From Acetobacteraceae bacterium (lineage in GTDB: Bacteria; Pseudomonadota; Alphaproteobacteria; Acetobacterales; Acetobacteraceae), in contig CANJSR010000333.1 in assembly GCA_947476855.1 (NCBI GenBank), positions 1-5,694 of the forward strand: a stretch of 5,694 nucleotides of DNA, in the 5' to 3' direction. Shown in pieces: positions 1 through 5,694 of this stretch (position 1 is its first letter; each line of letters begins with the position of its first letter). The notes under the pieces were generated by a model that did not search any database, was not told the DNA's origin, and was given only the letters and a program-made list of their open reading frames with translations. Both the position numbers and the translations under genes were made by a program.

Positions 1-353
<353 letters not shown>

Positions 354-356
354 CGG

Positions 357-1052
357 TTGAACCGCATCCGGGCGGTGGTGTTCGACGCCTATGGCACGTT
401 GCTGGATATCCATGCGGCCATGGCCCGCCACGCCGACCGCCTGGGTCCGGACTGGCAGCGCATCAGCGCTGACTGGCGCGCCAAGCAGTTGGAATACAGT
501 TGGGTCCGCAGCCTCGCCGGCCCCAGCCACCACCGGGACTTCTGGCGCCTGACGCAGGAGGCGCTGGCCTGGACCGCCACCCGCCATGGCATCACCGACC
601 CGGCGCTGCTGGCCGATGTGCTGCTGGCCTATCGCCATCTGGATGCCTATCCGGAGGTCGGGGTCGTCCTGCGCCAGTTGCGCGACGCCGGCCTGTCGCG
701 CGCGATCCTGTCGAACGGCGAGCCGGGGATGCTGCGCGACGCCGTGACCCATGCTGGTATCGACCATACGCTCGACGCCGTACTGAGTGTCGAGGCCGCC
801 GGCGTGTTCAAGCCTGATCCTCGTGTCTACCGCCTGGCCGGCGCGCATTTCGGCCTGGCCGGCAGCCAGATGGCCTTCGTGTCATCCAATCCCTGGGACG
901 CGTTCGGCGCCCATGCCTTTGGCTTCCGCGTCTTCTGGCTGAACCGGGCCGGCGCGCCGCGTGAATATGAACTGGGAGCGCATGTGACCGAAATCGCCGA
1001 CTTGTCCGATCTGCCGAACTTGCTTGCCGCCCCATTCGCCCGCACACCCTGA
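357..1052 (+). CDS. HAD-superfamily type II (S)-2-haloacid dehalogenase
   Basis: This 231-residue cytoplasmic hydrolase belongs to the (S)-2-haloacid dehalogenase family (EC 3.8.1.2 type), which displaces halogen from 2-halocarboxylic acids through an aspartyl ester. The whole catalytic set known for this family can be placed: nucleophile Asp10 in VVFDAYGTL with Thr14, Arg41 in the WRAKQLEYSW segment, Ser119-Asn120 in LSNGEP, Lys152 in FKPDPRVY with Tyr158, and the SSNPWDAFGA segment (Ser176, Asn178, Asp181). Numbering is within one residue of the well-studied Pseudomonas L-DEX enzyme, and length is normal for the family. The start is TTG, supported by AGGA at 346-349. It sits 3 bp after guaB and 4 bp before the methyltransferase gene. 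The natural substrate is not shown by sequence; a housekeeping phosphatase-like or metabolite-repair role remains possible. Confidence 0.92.
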   Translation: MNRIRAVVFDAYGTLLDIHAAMARHADRLGPDWQRISADWRAKQLEYSWVRSLAGPSHHRDFWRLTQEALAWTATRHGITDPALLADVLLAYRHLDAYPEVGVVLRQLRDAGLSRAILSNGEPGMLRDAVTHAGIDHTLDAVLSVEAAGVFKPDPRVYRLAGAHFGLAGSQMAFVSSNPWDAFGAHAFGFRVFWLNRAGAPREYELGAHVTEIADLSDLPNLLAAPFARTP

Positions 1053-1056
1053 TCCC

Positions 1057-2346
1057 ATGACACCCGCCGCCCGCATCGCCGCCTCGATCGAGCTTCTGGC
1101 CCAGATCGACACCCAGCCCAATCGCCCGGCCGACGCCGTCGCGAATGACTTCTTCCGCGCCCGCCGTTTCATCGGCTCGGGGGACCGGCGCGCTGTGTCC
1201 GATCGCGCCTGGTCGGTGATGCGGATGCGCCGCCGCGTCGCCTGGTGGCTGCGCCAGGACGCGCCCGACGCGCGCATGGCCGTGGCCGCGTCGCTGCTGC
1301 TGGAGGGGTGGTCCGTCAGCGGTGTCGATCAGGCGTTTTCCGGCGGCCGTTTCGCCCCGTCGCCACTGGATCACACCGAACGGGAGACGCTCTCGAAGAT
1401 CGAGGGCCACACCGACGCGCATCCCAACATGCCCGACGCGGTGCGTTTGGAAATCCCCGACTGGCTGCTGCCGCACCTCCAGGCACGCTTCGGCGCCGAC
1501 CTGGACCGGGAAATGGCGGCGATGGGGACCAATGCCCCGCTCGACCTGCGGGTCAACCTGTTGAAGAACACCCGTGCCGAGGCCCGCGCCGCGCTGGCGG
1601 CCGAGGGGTGGGAATCCCGCGAAACCCCGATCTCCCCCTGGGGGCTGCGGATCGACGGCCGCCGGCCGATCACCTCCGGCCCCGCCTTCCAGACCGGGTT
1701 GGTGGAAATCCAGGACGAGGGCAGCCAGTTGATCGCCCTGGTGGCTGATGCCCGCCCCGGCCTGCGCGTCGCCGACTGGTGCGCCGGGGCAGGGGGCAAG
1801 ACGCTGGCGATGGCCATGGCGATGCAGAACCGCGGCCAGATCGTGGCCTGCGATGTCTCCGCCACGCGGCTGGATGGCGCGGTCCGGCGGCTGCGGCGCG
1901 CTGGTGCCCACAACGTGGAACGCCATCTGATCGAGGCCGGGGACAAATGGGCCAAGCGGCGGGCCGGCACCTTCGACCGCGTGCTGGTCGACGCCCCCTG
2001 CACCGGCACCGGCACCTGGCGGCGCAACCCCGACGCTCGGCTGCGCCTGCGGGCGATCGACCTGTCCGAATTGCAGGTGAAGCAGGCCGCCATCCTGGAC
2101 ACCGCGCAGGCCCTGGTTCGCAAGGGCGGTCGTTTGGTCTACGCTACCTGCTCCCTTCTGTTGGAAGAGAACGAGGCCCAGGTGTCTGCCTTTCTCGCCC
2201 GCCATCCTGAGTTCACGCTGGTGCCGCTGGCGCGTGCCTGGCCGCTGGAAACCCCGCCGCCCTGCCCGGGGGAGATGCTGTCGCTGACCCCGGCGCGCCA
2301 CGGGACGGACGGGTTCTTCACCGCCGTAATGGAACGCGTTGCGTGA
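1057..2346 (+). CDS. RsmB/NOP-family RNA (cytosine-5) methyltransferase
   Basis: A 429-residue SAM-dependent enzyme that methylates C5 of cytosine in RNA, probably rRNA. An N-terminal helical region (about 1-125) is followed by the family's linker domain (EIPDWLL near 132-138, LDLRVNLLK 162-170, QDEGSQL 219-225). The Rossmann methyltransferase core has motif I DWCAGAGGK (240-248), acidic Asp266 in ACDVS for SAM ribose, motif IV DAPC with Cys315, and motif VI ATCS with Cys365. In this family the TC cysteine (365) is the nucleophile and the PC cysteine (315) assists product release. ATG at 1057 is chosen because it lies 4 bp after the previous stop; an upstream in-frame TTG at 1024 would overlap the dehalogenase. 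Alphaproteobacteria often carry such a paralogue beside guaB, separate from true rsmB, so the exact RNA target is not assigned and no symbol is given. Confidence 0.93.
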   Translation: MTPAARIAASIELLAQIDTQPNRPADAVANDFFRARRFIGSGDRRAVSDRAWSVMRMRRRVAWWLRQDAPDARMAVAASLLLEGWSVSGVDQAFSGGRFAPSPLDHTERETLSKIEGHTDAHPNMPDAVRLEIPDWLLPHLQARFGADLDREMAAMGTNAPLDLRVNLLKNTRAEARAALAAEGWESRETPISPWGLRIDGRRPITSGPAFQTGLVEIQDEGSQLIALVADARPGLRVADWCAGAGGKTLAMAMAMQNRGQIVACDVSATRLDGAVRRLRRAGAHNVERHLIEAGDKWAKRRAGTFDRVLVDAPCTGTGTWRRNPDARLRLRAIDLSELQVKQAAILDTAQALVRKGGRLVYATCSLLLEENEAQVSAFLARHPEFTLVPLARAWPLETPPPCPGEMLSLTPARHGTDGFFTAVMERVA

Positions 2347-2924
2347 TTGCCGTGCGTAAGGCCAGGCCCGCCGACGCGATCGCGATCGGCGCGGTGCATG
2401 TCGCGGCGTGGCGGAGTACCTATCCCGGCATCCTGCCCGACGGGTTCCTGGCGCGGATGTCGGTGTCCCGGCAGGCGGCGCATTACGACGCGGCGATCCG
2501 CGGCGGGACGGGTGTGCTGGTCGCCACGGCCTCGGGCGACGACGTTCCGGGCGGCCGAGCGGGCGGGGGTGGCACGAGGATTGTGGGGTTCGCGACGGCG
2601 GGACTGGCCCGCACGCGGGAGATCAGCGGCCGCGTCCTCGGTGATGGGGAAGTCGAGACCCTGTACGTTCTGGATGACTGGCGGGAACGAGGCATCGGCC
2701 GCCAGTTGCTGCGCGCCGCGGGGGAGCATCTGGTGGAACTCGGCTGCCAGTCGGCGTTCCTGTGGGTGCTGCGCGATAACCCGAGCCGTTGGTTCTACCA
2801 GCGCCTTGGCGGGCGCCCGGCGCTGGAGGCGACGATCCGGATGGCCGGGCGGGATCTGGTGCAGACGGCGTATGTGTGGGACCCGATCGAGCAGTTGCTG
2901 GCCGCTTCGGCGGCGGAGTCCTAG
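2343..2924 (+). CDS. GNAT-family N-acetyltransferase
   Basis: A 193-residue GNAT-fold acetyl-CoA-dependent acyltransferase. The N-terminus (RKARPADAIAIGAVHVAAW, then YPGILPDGF) is the usual GNAT start. Beta4 and the acetyl-CoA pyrophosphate loop are clear at 104-123 (ETLYVLDDWRERGIGRQLL, with the R-x-x-G-I-G core), and motif B is at 146-159 (NPSRWFYQRLGGRP). A glycine-rich, acidic loop at about 63-77 looks like a variable insertion between strands. The GTG start overlaps the methyltransferase stop (GTGA), and GGAA at 2331-2334 gives an 8-base spacer, pointing to translational coupling. The acetylated substrate (small molecule, antibiotic or protein) cannot be told. It is the last gene of the + strand run; its stop lies 6 bp from the stop of the opposing gene. 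Confidence 0.9.
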   Translation: MIAVRKARPADAIAIGAVHVAAWRSTYPGILPDGFLARMSVSRQAAHYDAAIRGGTGVLVATASGDDVPGGRAGGGGTRIVGFATAGLARTREISGRVLGDGEVETLYVLDDWRERGIGRQLLRAAGEHLVELGCQSAFLWVLRDNPSRWFYQRLGGRPALEATIRMAGRDLVQTAYVWDPIEQLLAASAAES

Positions 2925-2946
2925 CCGGGGTCAGTCTGACTCCGCC
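2912..2946. terminator. Perfect 9-bp inverted repeat at convergent gene ends, possible bidirectional terminator
   Basis: GGCGGAGTC (2912-2920) and its exact reverse complement GACTCCGCC (2938-2946) flank a 17-base loop that contains both stop codons. The stem therefore lies in the last codons of both convergent genes and encodes Ala-Glu-Ser near each C-terminus. A GC-rich hairpin between convergent operons suits a shared transcription terminator, but no T-tract follows on either strand, so classic intrinsic termination is not proven. Confidence 0.5.
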
Positions 2947-4748
2947 AATTCAAAGCGGGCGTCGGTGTCACGCGCCATCGCGGTCGCGACATCCATGGCG
3001 ATTGTCGATAGGTCCTGCGACGCCAGTGGAAGTGATGCATCGACGGCCTTCAGCCGTGCGACCGCGTCCTCCATGGCGTCTGCCATCGCGGCGGAACGGG
3101 CAGCATTGAGGTGTAAGTGCCACGCCGCGCGGACGCTGACGACATTTAACGCAAACACAGGAAGGATGGTCGCGAGGAATGCCAGGAAACCGATTCCCGA
3201 ATGACCAGGCGTCGACCAGACTAGGCAAAGCTTAATAATGATCAGCGCGATGATTCCTGGAAGCAGGAGCTCGTCCATCCAGCGAATCACGGCGTCGGCT
3301 CGATGGGCACGGTCCGCGCTGTCTTTGTGATAGATTTTCTGGTTGCACAGAAATGCAATCGCCGAATTTCGAGCTTCATTGGTTGTCCCGGCACTGAAGC
3401 GCACCGATATCGGCGGGGCAGCACGCACGTAGGCAGATATCAACCAGTCCACCCACATGGACCGATTGATTGCCTGCTCGGGCGATTGCGGGATTCCCGA
3501 TGATTGTCGAATCAGTCCATAAACGACATTGCGTGACCACCCCGGAGATTCGTCCGCGAAAGGCGTCAGCAGCCGGCGCGACCGGAGCGCTTCGGCAAGC
3601 CGGCGACAATCTTGCCAGCGGCGGCGCCAATCGTGCCAGTGCCGACCAAATAGCAAGGCGCAGATCACGCCTAGCGCGCCAATCTCCAGGATCGTCAAGA
3701 CGACTTCAAGCGCGAAGTGATGATGCAGGAAAGGGGTGAGCGCCGCGAGAACCACCGAGATGAGGGTCAAAGCCGAAACCCATAGGTACCCTGATCGTAT
3801 GCGCTGGCCATAGTCGGTGGCTCGCCGGTCCGCCGGTTGCATTGGTTCGGTCCAATAGTCTGTACGGGCGTCAATTGAGGGTGAATTCGAATTGCTGGCC
3901 CCAAGCCACCATGAATAGGCACGCCAGTAGGCCCGTTCGGGCAGATGTTTGGAGGCAAGGTAAAGCCGTGCAGGTTCTGGTGCCAGGGAATGTGAAAGGC
4001 GTCCCAGGGATTCGAGGATGGCGGACGGATGCTCGAGGCCCGGACGCGGCGGCACAAGGAGGCGGCGGAGATATTCGGCCAGCACAGCCTCTTCGCCATT
4101 GTGCGCCTTGCTCACCGACAATCGGGTGCGGCCATATATCAGGCTTGCGGGTTGGGTGCCGTCCGTATGAATCCACCAGACAGGAACGCCCTGAAGCTGG
4201 GCGTATCGCATCACCCACTCGGTGCCTCCGCGCCTCCCGTCGGAATGGTCCCAGATTGCAATCATCAGATCAGAAGTACGCACAACCAAATGACCCGCGG
4301 CTTCATAAGAGTCGATCTGATACTGCTCTCGACCCCCGTCCAATTCGACGATGCCTCCGCCCGCTTCTCCCAGCAGACTGTTCAGGTCATCCTGGCTGTC
4401 TTGACCGACACAGTCGTGCAAATACTCCTCTCGGTCGAAAGGCAGGATCGCCCGCAACGTGAACCCAGCCTCAAGGCCCGCGCGCGCGACCAGCCGATCC
4501 GCACCTTCGGCCAACGCAGAACTGAGCGTGAGGCAAGGTGGAGTGCCGGTATCGTAGAGACCTCGTGTATCTTGGTCGTTGGCAATCAGCTCAATCTGCG
4601 TTCGAATGAAACCAAGTATACGCAGAACGTCCGTATGCAGCGCTTGCGCGCGTCCGTCTGGCAGAACGCGGGAGCCTGTCACCCCGATCCTGATCGCCAA
4701 TTTGGGACGGGGGGGGGCGGACGAACCTGGAAGTTGCTGATGCGGCAT
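2931..4748 (-). CDS. SLOG-like nucleotide-sensor domain fused to two transmembrane hairpins (SLATT-like)
   Basis: A 605-residue membrane protein that I do not recognise as a named gene. Residues ~17-195 look like a SLOG/DprA-LOG Rossmann domain: IGVTGSR (21-27) as a nucleotide-binding first strand and loop, SSALAEGADRLVA (76-88), then SDLMIAIWDHSDGRRGGTEW (159-178) with a GGT-E element recalling the LOG PGGxGTxxE loop. A middle region (~200-315) follows. Hydrophobic hairpins lie at ~321-341/346-367 and ~493-512/518-537. The first is followed by a Trp/Arg-rich helix (369-392, WHDWRRRWQDCRRLAEALR), the second by a helix at ~542-570, as in SLATT-type proteins. The basic post-hairpin segment predicts a cytoplasmic SLOG domain. 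ATG at 4748 is chosen because it overlaps the upstream stop (TGATG); GTG at 4799 would overlap that gene by 52 bp. Inferred role: ligand-gated membrane effector or sensor in a conflict system. Confidence 0.8.
   Translation of the reverse strand: MPHQQLPGSSAPPRPKLAIRIGVTGSRVLPDGRAQALHTDVLRILGFIRTQIELIANDQDTRGLYDTGTPPCLTLSSALAEGADRLVARAGLEAGFTLRAILPFDREEYLHDCVGQDSQDDLNSLLGEAGGGIVELDGGREQYQIDSYEAAGHLVVRTSDLMIAIWDHSDGRRGGTEWVMRYAQLQGVPVWWIHTDGTQPASLIYGRTRLSVSKAHNGEEAVLAEYLRRLLVPPRPGLEHPSAILESLGRLSHSLAPEPARLYLASKHLPERAYWRAYSWWLGASNSNSPSIDARTDYWTEPMQPADRRATDYGQRIRSGYLWVSALTLISVVLAALTPFLHHHFALEVVLTILEIGALGVICALLFGRHWHDWRRRWQDCRRLAEALRSRRLLTPFADESPGWSRNVVYGLIRQSSGIPQSPEQAINRSMWVDWLISAYVRAAPPISVRFSAGTTNEARNSAIAFLCNQKIYHKDSADRAHRADAVIRWMDELLLPGIIALIIIKLCLVWSTPGHSGIGFLAFLATILPVFALNVVSVRAAWHLHLNAARSAAMADAMEDAVARLKAVDASLPLASQDLSTIAMDVATAMARDTDARFELAESD
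4709..4717 (-). repeat. Mononucleotide tract (G9 on +, C9 in coding strand)
   Basis: Nine C residues fall in codons 11-14 of the membrane protein gene (Ala-Pro-Pro-Arg). Reading the shifted frames, loss of one C reaches a TGA after 22 codons and gain of one C reaches a TGA after 52 codons. Either slip would thus remove almost the whole protein, including the SLOG domain. Phase variation is inference only. Confidence 0.9.
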
Positions 4749-5338
4749 CAGAGCGGTGCCGATGTGCCGTAGTATCGTGCGGCGACGCGGGCGTGCCACT
4801 TCAAGAAGACGTGTTTCAGTTCGGGATGATCTACCTTGGCTTCCGCCTCGGTCGGCATGTCTCTGACGAACACGTCGGACACGCCTTCGTCAAATATACC
4901 ACCTTTGACCCAGTTTCGATTATGCCCTTTTACATCCTTGACTGTCTCACGGAATACCAACAACGGCAGCCCGAGGCCGTAAAGAATTCCTGCCTCCAGG
5001 TGGTTCCAGGGCGTTGGGATCATCTCTGGCTCGTCGAAGGCTTTTCCGCTTGAGCGCCGGATGCCCGTGCACACGCGCATGGTCTCGAAACCAAGTATGA
5101 TGCCGCCAGCGCAGTGGCGACCAATCACCAAGACCTCTCGCAGTGGCAAACCATCTGGGTAGTCGGAGCGTCCTAGAGCTCTCTGCTCGAGTTCGACTTG
5201 ATTGAGTATTTTTATGATCCCTGCACGGATATTTTCTTGCTCCTCGCTTATGTTTCTCTTGCTGGGGCAGGAAACAAAAACCGGTATTCGCATGGATTTC
5301 TCGGACTCAGGGGTCGAAATTTTGTCAGCGACAGTCAT
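4748..5338 (-). CDS. Predicted nucleoside deoxyribosyltransferase/TIR-like nucleotide-processing protein
   Basis: A 196-residue soluble protein without signal peptide or membrane segment; not recognised as a named gene. Its alternating beta/alpha pattern resembles the nucleoside 2-deoxyribosyltransferase/TIR superfamily: first strand MRIPVFVSCPS (16-26), LEQRALGRSDYP (50-61), REVLVIGRHCAGGIILGFE (67-85), then TPWNHLEAGILYGLGLPLLVF (109-129). Glu115 in WNHLEAG sits where that superfamily carries its catalytic acid before a Gly-Leu-Pro strand. A later segment (GGIFDEGVSDVFVRDMP, 146-162) looks like a conserved strand-loop. The adjacent ATG codons at 5341 and 5338 both follow AGGAGG; 5338 is preferred because its spacer is 5 bases rather than 2. 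The gene is translationally coupled to the downstream SLOG/membrane gene. Inferred role: make or cleave an NAD+- or nucleotide-derived signal. A non-catalytic ligand-binding role cannot be excluded. Confidence 0.75.
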   Translation of the reverse strand: MTVADKISTPESEKSMRIPVFVSCPSKRNISEEQENIRAGIIKILNQVELEQRALGRSDYPDGLPLREVLVIGRHCAGGIILGFETMRVCTGIRRSSGKAFDEPEMIPTPWNHLEAGILYGLGLPLLVFRETVKDVKGHNRNWVKGGIFDEGVSDVFVRDMPTEAEAKVDHPELKHVFLKWHARVAARYYGTSAPL

Positions 5339-5343
5339 CATGC

Positions 5344-5349
5344 CCTCCT
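5344..5349 (-). promoter_or_regulatory. Consensus ribosome binding site (AGGAGG) for the two-gene operon
   Basis: The minus strand reads AGGAGG, then GC, then two adjacent ATG codons. The perfect anti-SD match lies 2 bases from the first ATG and 5 from the second, favouring the second as the start. It is the strongest ribosome binding site in the window and implies efficient translation of the first gene. Confidence 0.75.
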
Positions 5350-5364
5350 AGTAGTCGGTATTAA

Positions 5365-5393
5365 ATAGTGCCATTGTGCAAGGAATGAGTCAA
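5365..5393 (-). promoter_or_regulatory. Candidate promoter of the two-gene operon
   Basis: On the minus strand TTGACT (5393-5388, five of six to the -35 consensus) is followed after 17 bases by CACTAT (5370-5365, three of six to the -10 consensus). An AT-rich stretch TATTTAAT overlaps and continues to 5360, and may supply the real -10 with another -35. The site lies 24-50 bases upstream of the first ATG. The call rests on pattern only. Confidence 0.3.
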
Positions 5394-5420
5394 ACGATCC
5401 ACCCGTTGGGAGCGGTGGCA

Positions 5421-5449
5421 TTGCGCCCATTCAGCCAGCGGACTAGAAG
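5421..5449 (+). promoter_or_regulatory. Weak candidate promoter for the TRAP permease gene
   Basis: TTGCGC (5421-5426) and TAGAAG (5444-5449) are separated by 17 bases, matching three and four of six consensus positions. Transcription from here would leave a leader of roughly 40 bases that includes the 12-bp palindrome. A nearby inverted repeat, CCACC (5399-5403) with GGTGG (5414-5418), could be a regulator site. Support is low. Confidence 0.2.
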
Positions 5450-5479
5450 CCGCGCGGAGCCTGAGCATTGCCTTGGGCA

Positions 5480-5491
5480 CCGATGCATCGG
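5480..5491. repeat. Perfect 12-bp palindrome upstream of the TRAP permease start
   Basis: CCGATGCATCGG equals its own reverse complement and ends 8 bases before the ATG at 5500. It overlaps the only SD-like bases there (GGGA, 5490-5493). It could be an operator for a dimeric regulator or affect ribosome access; nothing in the window identifies the partner. A shorter palindrome CCGCGCGG lies at 5450-5457. Confidence 0.6.
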
Positions 5492-5499
5492 GATCCTTG

Positions 5500-5694
5500 A
5501 TGAAACCCCTCCTATCCCTCAGCACGGCCATCGACCTGCTGAACCAGAAGATCGGCGCGATCTGCGACTGGCTCGTCCTGCTCGCCTGCATCGTCAGCGG
5601 CGGCAACGCCATGGTGCGCTACGCCTATGACTACAGCTCGAACGCCTGGCTCGAGGTCCAGTGGTACATGTTCGGCGTCATCATCATGTTCGGC
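5500..5694 (+). CDS. TRAP transporter small permease (DctQ/FcbT2 type), N-terminal part
   Basis: The first 65 residues of an inner-membrane TRAP small permease, which with the large permease (DctM) and a periplasmic binding protein (DctP) imports organic acids driven by an ion gradient. The frame stays open to the window edge. The first membrane helix spans ~19-40 (ICDWLVLLACIVSGGNAMVR). Next comes the linker YSSNAWLEVQWYMFG (45-59), which leads into helix two. The NAW-LE-QWY stretch is typical of the branch that includes mannitol/chloroaromatic (FcbT2-like) small permeases. ATG at 5500 is preceded by weak GGGA at 6-base spacing, and an in-frame TTG lies directly before it. The gene diverges from the two-gene operon; no DctP gene lies upstream in the window, so its partners are expected downstream. 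Substrate is unknown. Confidence 0.88.
   Translation, partial: MKPLLSLSTAIDLLNQKIGAICDWLVLLACIVSGGNAMVRYAYDYSSNAWLEVQWYMFGVIIMFG

Noticed and set aside
1024..1056. An upstream TTG start that would extend the RNA methyltransferase by 11 residues
   Set aside because: It would overlap the dehalogenase end, has no convincing ribosome binding site, and adds a Pro/His-rich tail not expected in the family. ATG at 1057 fits better.
808..2301. A 497-codon open frame on the minus strand opposite the dehalogenase and methyltransferase genes
   Set aside because: Its translation is rich in Gly, Arg, Pro and Gln with no domain pattern, as expected from the antisense of high-GC genes. The + strand genes have clear catalytic motifs throughout.
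4029..4772. A 247-codon + strand open frame inside the two-gene operon
   Set aside because: It is antisense to the SLOG-domain coding region, shows no recognisable fold, and lacks a supported start. The minus strand frame has coherent domains.
4749..4799. A GTG start at 4799 adding 17 Arg-rich residues to the membrane protein
   Set aside because: It would overlap the upstream gene by 52 bp, while ATG at 4748 forms a typical TGATG stop-start overlap.
2931..5341. Transposon or integron explanation for the low-GC block
   Set aside because: No transposase or integrase motifs and no terminal inverted repeats bounding the block. The 9-bp inverted repeat has both arms at one end only.
5376..5630. 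A small + strand frame, and an opposing minus frame at 5361-5612, overlapping the TRAP gene start
   Set aside because: The frame from ATG 5500 gives a clear TRAP small permease sequence; the others are low-complexity Arg/Pro-rich products of the wrong frame.

Overview
The window comes from a high-GC alphaproteobacterium, most likely of the Rhodospirillales/Acetobacteraceae kind. This is inferred from the IMP dehydrogenase tail, the guaB-linked RsmB/NOP methyltransferase, the TRAP permease and the strong G/C bias of the flanking genes. No rRNA, tRNA, CRISPR array or transposase was seen.

Layout. Bases 1-2924 (+ strand) form a tightly packed run: the 3' end of guaB (IMP dehydrogenase), a type II (S)-2-haloacid dehalogenase with a complete catalytic set, an RsmB/NOP-family RNA m5C methyltransferase, and a GNAT acetyltransferase. 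Spacings are 3 bp, 4 bp and a 4-bp overlap, so they are probably cotranscribed. From memory, many alphaproteobacteria keep guaA next to this methyltransferase; here it does not follow directly.

Bases 2931-5338 (- strand) hold a visibly less GC-rich two-gene operon facing the run above. The first gene encodes a ~196-residue soluble protein that looks like a nucleoside deoxyribosyltransferase/TIR-type nucleotide-processing fold. It has a strong AGGAGG ribosome binding site. Its stop codon overlaps the start of the second gene (TGATG). The second gene encodes a 605-residue protein with an N-terminal SLOG-like Rossmann domain and two separate transmembrane hairpins, which resemble a doubled SLATT-type module. 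A nucleotide-processing enzyme paired with a nucleotide-sensing SLOG/membrane protein is the layout expected of a bacterial conflict (anti-phage) system, similar in logic to Thoeris and to the SLOG/SLATT networks described by Burroughs and colleagues. A C9 tract lies early in the membrane gene, where a one-base slip in either direction would end translation early. The convergent junction with the GNAT gene carries a perfect 9-bp inverted repeat.

Bases 5339-5499 are a short divergent intergenic region with candidate promoters for both sides and a perfect 12-bp palindrome just before the next gene. From 5500 to the end is the start of a TRAP-transporter small permease (DctQ/FcbT2 type), cut by the window edge.
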